Assembly: GCA_026397895.1 (NCBI GenBank) | Contig: JAPLTZ010000255.1 | Span: forward strand, 1 to 6,334 | Direction of reading: 5' to 3' | Length of the DNA stretch: 6,334 nucleotides | Origin: Verrucomicrobiota bacterium | Lineage (GTDB): Bacteria; Verrucomicrobiota; Verrucomicrobiia; Limisphaerales; JAFMIX01 | Shown: piece by piece, positions 1 through 6,203 of the stretch | Numbering within the stretch: the first letter of the stretch is position 1 | Layout: each line of letters begins with the position of its first letter | Translations under genes and position numbers: made by a program | Notes under the pieces: model-generated | The model's input: only the letters and a program-made list of their open reading frames with translations | Databases searched by the model: none | What the model was told of the DNA's origin: nothing

Positions 1-2
1 AC

Positions 3-602
3 CTCGATTACAACAAGCGCCCGCTCGACAAGCTCAAGGGGCCGGTGTTCAGCACGCCGTTGCTCAACACGGTGGACGGCGAATGGGAGCTCGCGCGCTG
101 GTGGCGGAATCCGAACCGCGGCATCCGCCCGGACGACGAATGGGAATTGCTCAAGCTGGCGAAGAACCCGGACGTGACCGTGCGCATGCGCGGCATCATG
201 GAGAAATGCTCGTTCTGCATCCAGCGCATCGAGGGCGCAAAAATCGCCCAGAAGGTCAAGGCCGGCGCGACCGCCGACGTGGAAGTGCCGGATGGCACGT
301 TCACCACGGCCTGTGCGCAGGCGTGCCCGGCGGGCGCGATGGTGTTCGGCAACATCAAGGACCCGAACAGCCGCGTCTCCAAGCTCAAGGCGCAGGAGCG
401 TGACTACACCGTGCTGGAATTTCTGCTGACCAAGCCGCGCACGACCTACCTCGCGCGCGTCCGCAACCCGAATCCGAAGATGCCTGATTACGCAAAGTCG
501 CCCGCGAGTTTCGAGGAGTGGGAAAAGAAGGGCAACCACCTCGCCGCCGAGGAAGGCGCGGCGCATGAGCCCGCCCATGCCGCCGAGAAAGGAGCGCACT
601 GA
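3..602 (+). CDS. actB: ActB C-terminal part, iron-sulfur subunit of alternative complex III (5' end outside window)
   Basis: This is the last 199 codons of a gene whose start lies before the window; the frame is open from base 3, so the GTG at 45 is internal. ActB is the large periplasm-facing subunit of ACIII, with a molybdopterin-oxidoreductase-like region lacking the cofactor and a ferredoxin-like region that carries electrons from the quinol site to the c-type hemes. What is visible is the end of the ferredoxin region: a C-x2-C pair (EKCSFCIQRI, codons 207-218) and a C-x3-CP pair (ACAQACPAGA, codons 312-329), followed by VFGNIKDPNSRVSKLK, typical of NrfC/PsrB-type Fe-S proteins and of ActB. 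The last 20 or so residues are a hydrophilic Ala/Glu/His tail (ending HAAEKGAH). Its TGA overlaps the actC ATG by one base (TGATG), so the two are probably translationally coupled. The molybdopterin-like part, the signal peptide and the remaining cluster cysteines cannot be seen here. Confidence 0.93.
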   Translation, partial: LDYNKRPLDKLKGPVFSTPLLNTVDGEWELARWWRNPNRGIRPDDEWELLKLAKNPDVTVRMRGIMEKCSFCIQRIEGAKIAQKVKAGATADVEVPDGTFTTACAQACPAGAMVFGNIKDPNSRVSKLKAQERDYTVLEFLLTKPRTTYLARVRNPNPKMPDYAKSPASFEEWEKKGNHLAAEEGAAHEPAHAAEKGAH

Positions 603-2020
603 TGGCCGCCGAGAAACAAATCCAAGCGCCGTTCGCTCCCGCCGAGCTCGCGCGCGAGCCGCTGGTGAACAACAACCGCAGCGTCGGCTGGATTTCCGAC
701 CAGGTCTCCGCCATCACCGAGGGCAAGACGCCGACGTGGTGGTGGGCGGCGTTCGTACCGAGCTTCCTGATGATGTGCCTGCTCGGGTGCATGCTGATTT
801 ACAAGTGCTCCGTCGGCGTCGGCGTCTGGGGCAACAACCATCCCACGATGTGGGGCTGGGACATCATCAACTTCGTCTGGTGGATCGGCATCGGCCACGC
901 GGGCACGCTGATTTCCGCGATTCTCTTCCTGCTCCGCCAGAAGTGGCGCACGGGCGTGAACCGCGCCGCCGAGGCGATGACCATTTTCGCCGTGATGTGC
1001 GCCGGCATTTATCCGGCGTTGCACACCGGGCGCGAATGGCTGGACTGGTTCCTGTTCCCGATTCCGACCTCGAACAGCCTGTGGCCGCAGTTCCGTTCGC
1101 CGCTGATGTGGGACGTGTTCGCCGTCTCGACCTACTTCACGGTGTCGTGCCTGTTCTGGTATACGGGCCTCGTGCCGGACCTCGCGATTCTGCGCGACCG
1201 GTCGAAGACGAAAATCCGCAAGTTCCTCTACGGCCTGTTCGCGCTCGGCTGGACCGGCTCGAACCGCCACTGGAGCAACTACGAAAAGTGCTACCTCATC
1301 CTCGCCGGCGTCTCCACGCCGCTGGTGTTGTCCGTGCACTCCATCGTCTCGCTGGACTTCGCCGTGTCGCAGTTGCCGGGCTGGCACACGACCATCTTCC
1401 CGCCGTATTTCGTTGCGGGCGCGATTTTCTCCGGCTTCGGCATGGTGCTGACGCTGCTGATTCCGCTCCGCAAGATGTGCAAGCTCGAAGACATCATCAC
1501 GATGCGGCACATCGACCTGATGTGCAAAGTGACGCTGGCCACCGGCAGCATCGTCGGCTACGCCTACATCATGGAATTGTTCATCGCGTGGTATTCCGGC
1601 AGCCCGTATGAACGCTACGCCTTCCTGAACCGCATCCACGGCCCGTATGCGTGGGGCTATTGGACGATGATGAGCTGCAACGTCCTGCTGCCGCAACTTT
1701 TCTGGTTCAAGAAAATCCGCCAGAACCTGCTCGTCGTTTTCATCGCCTCGATTCTGGTGAACATTGGCATGTGGTTCGAGCGCTTCGTCATCATCGTGAT
1801 CTCGTTGCACCGCGATTTCCTGCCGAGCAACTGGGGTTATTTCGCGCCGACGTGGGTGGACATCTGCACGTTCCTCGGCACGTTCGGCCTGTTCTTCACG
1901 CTGTTCCTTTTGTTCATGCGCTTCCTGCCGATGATTGCCGTTTCCGAAGTCAAGGGCGTCACGCCGCAGGCTGACCCGCATCATTCGCTGGGCGGCGCGC
2001 CGGAAGGAGGGCCTCACTGA
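602..2020 (+). CDS. actC: ActC, NrfD-family quinol-oxidizing membrane subunit of alternative complex III
   Basis: A 472-residue polytopic membrane protein of the NrfD/PsrC family. In ACIII this subunit holds a quinol site close to the periplasmic Fe-S clusters of ActB. Roughly ten hydrophobic helices can be drawn, the first at about residues 47-68 and the last at about 420-441. Family landmarks are WGWDIINFVWWIGIGHAG (His99), the loop RQKWRTGVNRAAEAMT (112-127), CAGIYPALHTGR with His141, Asp171, and SVHSIVSLDFA with His246 and Asp252; the polar residues in such helices are candidates for quinol binding and proton transfer. Length is normal for ActC. The ATG at 602 is preceded by AAAGGAG at 588-594, seven bases away, and overlaps the actB stop. 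The C-terminus is a short soluble tail rich in Gly, Pro and His. The order between actB and actD is the standard ACIII order. Confidence 0.95.
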   Translation: MAAEKQIQAPFAPAELAREPLVNNNRSVGWISDQVSAITEGKTPTWWWAAFVPSFLMMCLLGCMLIYKCSVGVGVWGNNHPTMWGWDIINFVWWIGIGHAGTLISAILFLLRQKWRTGVNRAAEAMTIFAVMCAGIYPALHTGREWLDWFLFPIPTSNSLWPQFRSPLMWDVFAVSTYFTVSCLFWYTGLVPDLAILRDRSKTKIRKFLYGLFALGWTGSNRHWSNYEKCYLILAGVSTPLVLSVHSIVSLDFAVSQLPGWHTTIFPPYFVAGAIFSGFGMVLTLLIPLRKMCKLEDIITMRHIDLMCKVTLATGSIVGYAYIMELFIAWYSGSPYERYAFLNRIHGPYAWGYWTMMSCNVLLPQLFWFKKIRQNLLVVFIASILVNIGMWFERFVIIVISLHRDFLPSNWGYFAPTWVDICTFLGTFGLFFTLFLLFMRFLPMIAVSEVKGVTPQADPHHSLGGAPEGGPH

Positions 2021-2559
2021 TGTCAACCAACGCCAAAGCTTACGGCATCCTCGCCGAATACGACACACCCGCCGACATCATGCACGCGGCGGAGAAAGTC
2101 CGCGACGCGGGCTTCCGCAAGTGGGACGTCTTCACGCCGTTCCCCATCCACGGCATGGATCACGCGATGGGCCTGAAGAACTCCAAGGTCGGCTGGTTCG
2201 GCTTCTGCGGCGGCGTTTGCGGCTACACGACCGGCATGCTGCTCATCTGGTTCTGCAACGCGTTCGACTACCCGCTCATCGTCGGCGGCAAGCCGATGTT
2301 CAGCCCGTTCAGCGCGTTCCCGCCGTCGTATGAACTGACGATTCTCTTCACCGCGTTCGGCTCCATCGGCGGCATGATGTTCCTGAACAAACTCCCGCGC
2401 CTGCACCACCCGCTGCTCAAGCACGGGCGGTTCGCGCAGGCCACGCACGACAAATACTTCCTCGTGATTGAGACTGACGACGTGAAATACTCGGAAGCGG
2501 AAACCCGCAAGCTGCTCGAAGCCACCGGCAGCAAGCACATCGAAATGGTGGAGGAATAA
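2020..2559 (+). CDS. actD: ActD, DUF3341 membrane subunit of alternative complex III
   Basis: A 179-residue protein of the DUF3341 family, found as the ActD subunit of ACIII. It starts with a small soluble domain (YGILAEYDTPADIMHAAEKV, residues 8-27, then GFRKWDVFTPFPIHGMD), followed by two hydrophobic helices at about 57-80 and 104-122. The stretch between and into the second helix (residues 83-120, YPLIVGGKP through FSAFPPSYE to AFGSIGGMM) is the most characteristic part of the family, as is LPRLHHPLL at 125-133. The C-terminal part is again soluble (HDKYFLVIE, then an acidic helix). In solved ACIII structures this subunit packs beside ActC and ActF and has no redox cofactor; that is family knowledge. 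The ATG at 2020 shares one base with the actC TGA, and a strong AGGAGG lies at 2005-2010. Confidence 0.94.
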   Translation: MSTNAKAYGILAEYDTPADIMHAAEKVRDAGFRKWDVFTPFPIHGMDHAMGLKNSKVGWFGFCGGVCGYTTGMLLIWFCNAFDYPLIVGGKPMFSPFSAFPPSYELTILFTAFGSIGGMMFLNKLPRLHHPLLKHGRFAQATHDKYFLVIETDDVKYSEAETRKLLEATGSKHIEMVEE

Positions 2560-3173
2560 TGCGCTACGTTCTCCTCATCTTCGCCCTGACGGTCGCGCTG
2601 GTCGTGGTCATCGCCGGTTCGCGCGGCGGCATTTCGCGCAAGCCGCCCATCCAGATTTTTTCCGACATGAAGAAACAGATGAAGCTGTTGCCGCAAAAGG
2701 ACGACGGCTTCTTTGCCGACGGGCGCGATTGGCGGCTGCCGGTCGCCGGCACGATTGCGCGCGGCACGCCGTATCAGGACTGGCCGGTCTACACGGGCCG
2801 CGTCTCCGGCCTTACCAACTTCATCGAAACGATTCCCGTGCCGGTGACGGAGCAGTTGCTCGCGCGCGGCAGGCAGCGGTTTGAAATCAACTGTCTTCCC
2901 TGCCACGGCCCGGCGGCGGATGGCAACGGCGTCACCAAGAAACTCGGCATGCCGACGGTTGCCAACCTGCACGACAAGCGCATCGTGGAGCTGGCCGACG
3001 GCGAACTGTTCAACACCGTCACCTACGGCAAGGGCCTCATGGGCGCGTATGGCCCGAACCTCGTGCCGCAGGATCGCTGGGCGGTCATCGCCTACCTGCG
3101 GGCGCTGCAACGCGCGCAGCTCGGCATGCTGGACGACGTGCCCGCGCAATTCCAGGCCGTGCTGAAGAAATGA
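2559..3173 (+). CDS. actE: ActE, membrane-anchored mono-heme cytochrome c subunit of alternative complex III
   Basis: A 204-residue protein with one N-terminal hydrophobic segment (residues 3-19), a linker with the ActE-typical FFADGRDWRLPVAGTIARGT (51-70), and a single cytochrome c domain. The heme c site is C112-L-P-C115-H116 (INCLPCHGPAADGNG). Met161 in YGKGLMGAYGPN is the likely distal iron ligand, and DRWAVIAYLRALQ (172-184) is the closing helix of the fold. ActE faces the periplasm and passes electrons from the complex toward a cytochrome or oxidase. The signal region ends IAGSRGG: a Ser stands where lipidated homologues carry the lipobox Cys, so the segment is probably an uncleaved anchor or a cleaved signal rather than a lipoprotein signal. 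The start ATG at 2559 overlaps the actD TAA (TAATG) and has GGAGGA at 2550-2555, only three bases away. Confidence 0.94.
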   Translation: MRYVLLIFALTVALVVVIAGSRGGISRKPPIQIFSDMKKQMKLLPQKDDGFFADGRDWRLPVAGTIARGTPYQDWPVYTGRVSGLTNFIETIPVPVTEQLLARGRQRFEINCLPCHGPAADGNGVTKKLGMPTVANLHDKRIVELADGELFNTVTYGKGLMGAYGPNLVPQDRWAVIAYLRALQRAQLGMLDDVPAQFQAVLKK

Positions 3174-3174
3174 T

Positions 3175-4773
3175 ATGAGTGCGCATCCTCAAGCCCAACA
3201 TCCGCCGCTCGACCTCTCCAAGTGGCGCAAGGTGCCGAACCTGCTCATCGCCGTCGGCGGCCTCGTGGCGGTCATCGGCGCGGCCATGAACCTGAAGGAA
3301 TTCGGCTACTCGTGGATCGTGGCGTTCATGTTCAGCTTCAGCCTCGTCGTCGGGGCGCTGTTCCTTGTGCTCGTGCATCATCTGTTCGACGCCGGCTGGT
3401 CGGTGCCCATCCGCCGCACCTGCGAAAACATCGCCAGCCTGCTGCCGTGGATGGCGGTGTTCTTCATCCCCATCGCGCTGCTCGCGCCGAAACTTTATCC
3501 GTGGATGACCTCCGACCCGGCGGCGGATCACGCGCTGCATTCCAAGATGCCGCTGTTCACGAAGCCCGGCTTCTACCTTTCCGCCGTGGTCATCTTCGGC
3601 GGGTTGAGCTTCATCGCGCTCGGCCTCCGCAAATGGTCGGTGGCGCAGGACACGACCGGCGCGGCGGAATGCACCCACAAGATGCGCCGGTTCGCCTACG
3701 TCGGCATCTTCCTGTTCGCGTTCCTCGTCACGCTGGGCGTCATCATGTGGATGAAGGCGTTGCAGCACCAGTGGTTCTCCACGATGTATGGCGTGTATTA
3801 TTTCGCCGGCAGCGTGTGGACGACGCTGGCGACGGTCTACGTCATGACGATGGCGCTCTCGCGCATGAACGTCCTGAAGGCCGTGCTGCACAAGCACCAG
3901 TTCTATTACCTCGGCTCGCTGTTCTTCGCGTTCACCGTGTTCTACGCCTACGTCACGTTCTCGCAATACTTCATCATCTGGAACGCCAACATGCCGGAGG
4001 AAACCTTCTGGTATCAGCAGCGCGAGCAGGGGACGTGGTTCTGCGTCAGCATGGTCATCATCTTCGGCCATTTCTTCCTGCCATTCCTCGCGCTGCTGCG
4101 GATCGACATGAAGGAAAACTTCAAGGTCATGACCTTCTTCGCCGCGTGGGCGTGGCTGATGCATTTCACCGACATGACCTTCAACGTCCTGCCCGTGCCG
4201 CATCCGACCGGGTTTCCGTTCCAATGGCTCTGGCTGCCGCTCGGCTGCACCGCGTTCATCATCGGTTGCCTCGTCAAACTGTATCTCGTGAAATACGCCA
4301 GCGCCGCCCCATATCCGCTGAAAGACCCGCGCCTCCGCGAGGCGATGGGCCTGCCCGACGCCACGCCCACGCCTATCTCTGGCGGCGACGTCGAGGACGT
4401 GGACGACTACGAAGACGCCGGCCACCGTCGTCCTCGGCACGTTCCTCATCGCCGCCGGCCTCGTCTGGGCGATGATCCACTACACCAAGCCCGCGCCGCT
4501 CGCCGAAGACCGCAACGCCGTTCGCCGCAAGGCCCACGCCGAAGTCATCGCCGCCGGCACGGAAACGCTGAACAACTACGGCTGGGTGGACCAGACCAAA
4601 GGCATCGTCCGTCTCCCCGTCGAGCAGGCCATGAAACTCACCGTCGCCGAATGGCAGAACCCGGAAGCGGGCCGCGCCACGCTGCTCGCGCGGCAGGCCA
4701 AGGCTTCCGCCATGCCGCCCAAAGCGCCGGAGAAACCCAGCGCCTTCGAGTGACCGGCGTGACCGTTGAATGA
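3175..4773 (+). CDS. actF: ActF, second NrfD-type membrane subunit of alternative complex III; last ~115 codons probably out of frame
   Basis: The frame encodes 532 residues, about 120 more than ActF proteins normally have. Residues 1-412 are clear ActF, a ten-helix NrfD-like quinol:cytochrome c oxidoreductase subunit that pairs with ActC. Landmarks are VHHLFDAGWSVPIRRTCENI (67-86), LQHQWFSTMYGVYYFAGS (196-213), FSQYFIIWNANMPEETFWY (262-280), the His/Asp-bearing LMHFTDM (328-334) and FPFQWLWLPLG. The conserved part closes with YPLKDPRLREAMGLP and an acidic end, ISGGDVEDVDDY (401-412). From about residue 413 the protein becomes an Arg/His/Pro-rich string, and third-position GC falls from near 100% to a mix, while the frame one base ahead becomes GC3-rich and encodes a membrane protein. 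The true product therefore probably ends near 4410-4425, and the remaining frame to TGA 4771-4773 is a shadow. The start ATG 3175 lies one base after the actE stop, with only a weak GAAGAAA upstream. Confidence 0.9.
   Translation: MSAHPQAQHPPLDLSKWRKVPNLLIAVGGLVAVIGAAMNLKEFGYSWIVAFMFSFSLVVGALFLVLVHHLFDAGWSVPIRRTCENIASLLPWMAVFFIPIALLAPKLYPWMTSDPAADHALHSKMPLFTKPGFYLSAVVIFGGLSFIALGLRKWSVAQDTTGAAECTHKMRRFAYVGIFLFAFLVTLGVIMWMKALQHQWFSTMYGVYYFAGSVWTTLATVYVMTMALSRMNVLKAVLHKHQFYYLGSLFFAFTVFYAYVTFSQYFIIWNANMPEETFWYQQREQGTWFCVSMVIIFGHFFLPFLALLRIDMKENFKVMTFFAAWAWLMHFTDMTFNVLPVPHPTGFPFQWLWLPLGCTAFIIGCLVKLYLVKYASAAPYPLKDPRLREAMGLPDATPTPISGGDVEDVDDYEDAGHRRPRHVPHRRRPRLGDDPLHQARAARRRPQRRSPQGPRRSHRRRHGNAEQLRLGGPDQRHRPSPRRAGHETHRRRMAEPGSGPRHAARAAGQGFRHAAQSAGETQRLRVTGVTVE
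4405..4426 (+). other. Frame switch between ActF and the next small gene; suspected lost stop/start junction
   Basis: Up to codon TAC (4408-4410) the ActF frame has G or C at nearly every third position. From AAG at 4412 the frame one base ahead has this property without exception for some 25 codons and encodes a membrane helix, while the ActF frame turns into Arg-rich noise. No stop exists in the ActF frame here, and no ATG, GTG or TTG exists in the new frame between its last stop (4319-4321) and 4472. All other junctions in the operon are tight stop/start pairs. No slippery heptamer or stop-dependent shift site is visible. A small indel, biological or from assembly, is the simplest reading. 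Confidence 0.7.
4409..4753 (+). CDS. Small single-helix membrane protein between ACIII and CcoN-like genes; start codon unclear
   Basis: The frame encodes about 114 residues. It opens with KTPATVVLG followed by one membrane helix to about residue 25, then a basic/polar linker (RNAVRRKAHAEVIAAG), a motif YGWVDQTKGIVRLPVEQAMK (57-76), and a Pro/Lys/Ala-rich tail ending KAPEKPSAFE. I do not recognise a named family. From memory, a G-x-VR-[IL]-P-x3-AM-x-L motif after a single helix occurs in small proteins encoded with bacterial respiratory oxidases. It is likely a small accessory or assembly subunit facing the periplasm. The start is a problem: the first ATG (4472) sits at the end of the helix and would destroy it, so translation should begin near 4409, where the codon is ACG. 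GAGGA at 4393-4397 could serve as its ribosome site. The gene lies wholly inside the long ActF frame, and codon usage favours this frame. The TGA at 4751-4753 is 16 bases before the next ATG. Confidence 0.65.
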   Translation, partial: TKTPATVVLGTFLIAAGLVWAMIHYTKPAPLAEDRNAVRRKAHAEVIAAGTETLNNYGWVDQTKGIVRLPVEQAMKLTVAEWQNPEAGRATLLARQAKASAMPPKAPEKPSAFE

Positions 4774-6203
4774 GCACGCCGACCTGCAACCCCACGCCCG
4801 CCGCCGCCGACTGCTGCGCCACTGATTGCGCCGAAGTCAACGCGTCGCTGCGTCTGCCGGTGTTGACGCTCTTCGTTGGCGCGGCGCTCTGGCTGGTCAT
4901 CAGCTCCGTCTTCGCGCTCATCGCCTCCGTCAAATTCCACGCGCCCGGCCTGCTCGCGGACTGCGCGCACCTGACCTACGGCCGCGTCCACGCCGCGCAC
5001 CTGAACGCCCTCGCCTACGGCTTCGCCGCGCAGGCCGGCCTCGGCGTCGCGCTCTGGATTCTCGCGCAGACCAGCAAGGCCAAGCTCGCGCTGCCCGGCG
5101 GCAGCTTCATCGCCGCGCTCCTGTGGAATCTTGGCGTGCTGACCGGCGTCGGCTCGATCCTCGGCGGCGACAACACCGGCTTCGACTTCCTTGAATTCTC
5201 GCAGGCCGGTTCGGTGATGATCTTCATCGCGTATCTCATCCTCGCGCTCGCCGGCGTCTCGACCTTTGCCCACCGCGCGGAAGATGCCGGCTGCGTCTCG
5301 CAATGGTTTCTGCTCGCGGCACTGTTTTGGTTTCCGTGGATTTACACCACCGCCACCGCGCTGCTCGGCTGCCTGCCCGTGCGCGGCGTCTCGCAGGCAC
5401 TCGTCGCGTGGTGGTTCGCCGACAACTTCCTCTTCGTCTGGCTCGGCCTCATCGGATTGGGAACAATTTTCTTCTTCGCGCAAAAATTCGCCGCGCGCCC
5501 GTTGCACAGCCGCCAACTGGCGTTGTTTGCGTTCTGGGTGCTGCTGCTGTTCGGCTCGTGGGCGGGCGTTCCCGCCAGCGCGCCCGTGCCGGCGTGGATT
5601 CCGGCGTTGAGCGCGATGGGCGCGTTCCTGTCCGTCGCCGCCGTGCTCGCCGTGGTGGTGAATCTTCAGCAGACCCTCGGCAAATGCCTCTGCACCCGCG
5701 CCGAACCCGTGCCGAAGTTCATCGGGCTGGGCGTGTGGGGATTGATGATCTTCACGCTGGGCCGCGCCGTCACCGCGTTCAACGGCGTCGCCGCGCTGAC
5801 GGACTTCACTTGGATTTCTTCCGCGCTGACGTTGCTGGGGCTTTACGGATTTTTCGGGATGCTGATGCTCGGTGCGATTTACCACATCGCCCCGCAACTG
5901 ACCCGCACGGAATATTTCTGCCCCCGCCCGGTAAAAATCCACCTCTGGCTCGCGCTCGCCGGCGTGGTGCTGCTCGTCGGCGCGCTCGCGGTTGCCGGCT
6001 TCAAGCAGGGCGCGGAGCTGAACACCAATTATCCGTTCATGGACATGGTGAAGTCGACGATGGTGTTCTTCCGCATCAGCACGATGGGCGACCTGCTCAT
6101 CCTGCTCGGCAGTCTCACGCTCGTCGTCAACCTCGGCGGGCTGCTCGTCGCGCGCTGCAGGCAATGTTGCGGCAAATCTGAAAACGCGGAGGTGGCCAAA
6201 TGA
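4770..6203 (+). CDS. CcoN-like heme-copper oxidase subunit I homologue lacking the CuB and most heme ligands
   Basis: A 477-residue, 12-helix protein homologous along its length to subunit I of cbb3-type oxidases (helix 1 about 30-53, helix 12 about 437-460). Kept landmarks are YGRVHAAHLNALAYGF with His77 at the helix-2 low-spin heme ligand, AWWFADN (213-219), QKFAARPLHS (238-247), FWVLLLFGSWAG (255-266), LTDFTW (343-348) and GAIYHIAP. The catalytic residues are gone: the helix-6 CuB His is Asp218, the cross-linked Tyr is Gly262, the PHHLHYTALP segment is the shorter VPASAPVP (267-274), and the GHVH of helix 10 reads ISSA (349-352), so both the high-spin heme ligand and the second low-spin ligand are absent. 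The termini carry cysteines (6, 15, 16, 20 and 463, 466, 467). It probably does not reduce O2; a structural, electron-transfer or other role with the CcoO-like partner is inference. The start ATG 4770 has no clear ribosome site. Its TGA overlaps the next ATG (ATGA). Confidence 0.87.
   Translation: MSTPTCNPTPAAADCCATDCAEVNASLRLPVLTLFVGAALWLVISSVFALIASVKFHAPGLLADCAHLTYGRVHAAHLNALAYGFAAQAGLGVALWILAQTSKAKLALPGGSFIAALLWNLGVLTGVGSILGGDNTGFDFLEFSQAGSVMIFIAYLILALAGVSTFAHRAEDAGCVSQWFLLAALFWFPWIYTTATALLGCLPVRGVSQALVAWWFADNFLFVWLGLIGLGTIFFFAQKFAARPLHSRQLALFAFWVLLLFGSWAGVPASAPVPAWIPALSAMGAFLSVAAVLAVVVNLQQTLGKCLCTRAEPVPKFIGLGVWGLMIFTLGRAVTAFNGVAALTDFTWISSALTLLGLYGFFGMLMLGAIYHIAPQLTRTEYFCPRPVKIHLWLALAGVVLLVGALAVAGFKQGAELNTNYPFMDMVKSTMVFFRISTMGDLLILLGSLTLVVNLGGLLVARCRQCCGKSENAEVAK

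Noticed and set aside
565..1611. 348-codon plus-strand frame overlapping actC
   Set aside because: Arg/Pro/His-rich out-of-frame translation of actC; no hydrophobic segments or motifs.
488..2068. 526-codon open frame on the minus strand opposite actC
   Set aside because: Its product is an Arg/His/Glu/Ala-rich string without domain character, as expected from the antisense of a GC-rich gene; actC is clearly the coding frame.
4405..4426. Programmed ribosomal frameshifting to make an ActF-small protein fusion
   Set aside because: No slippery heptamer, stop-codon shift site or internal Shine-Dalgarno with proper spacing is seen; an indel is simpler.
3085..4449. 454-codon minus-strand open frame opposite actF
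   Set aside because: Same low-complexity, charged composition; the plus strand encodes a recognisable ten-helix protein.
4472..4753. ATG 4472 as the start of the small gene
   Set aside because: It would cut away the well-formed membrane helix encoded just upstream in the same frame; the coding signal clearly begins near 4409.
4638..6164. 508-codon minus-strand open frame opposite the CcoN-like gene
   Set aside because: Antisense shadow with repetitive charged residues and no motif.
4770..6203. Nitric oxide reductase (NorB-type) subunit instead of CcoN-like
   Set aside because: NorB also needs three FeB histidines plus a glutamate and the helix-10 histidines; these are absent too.
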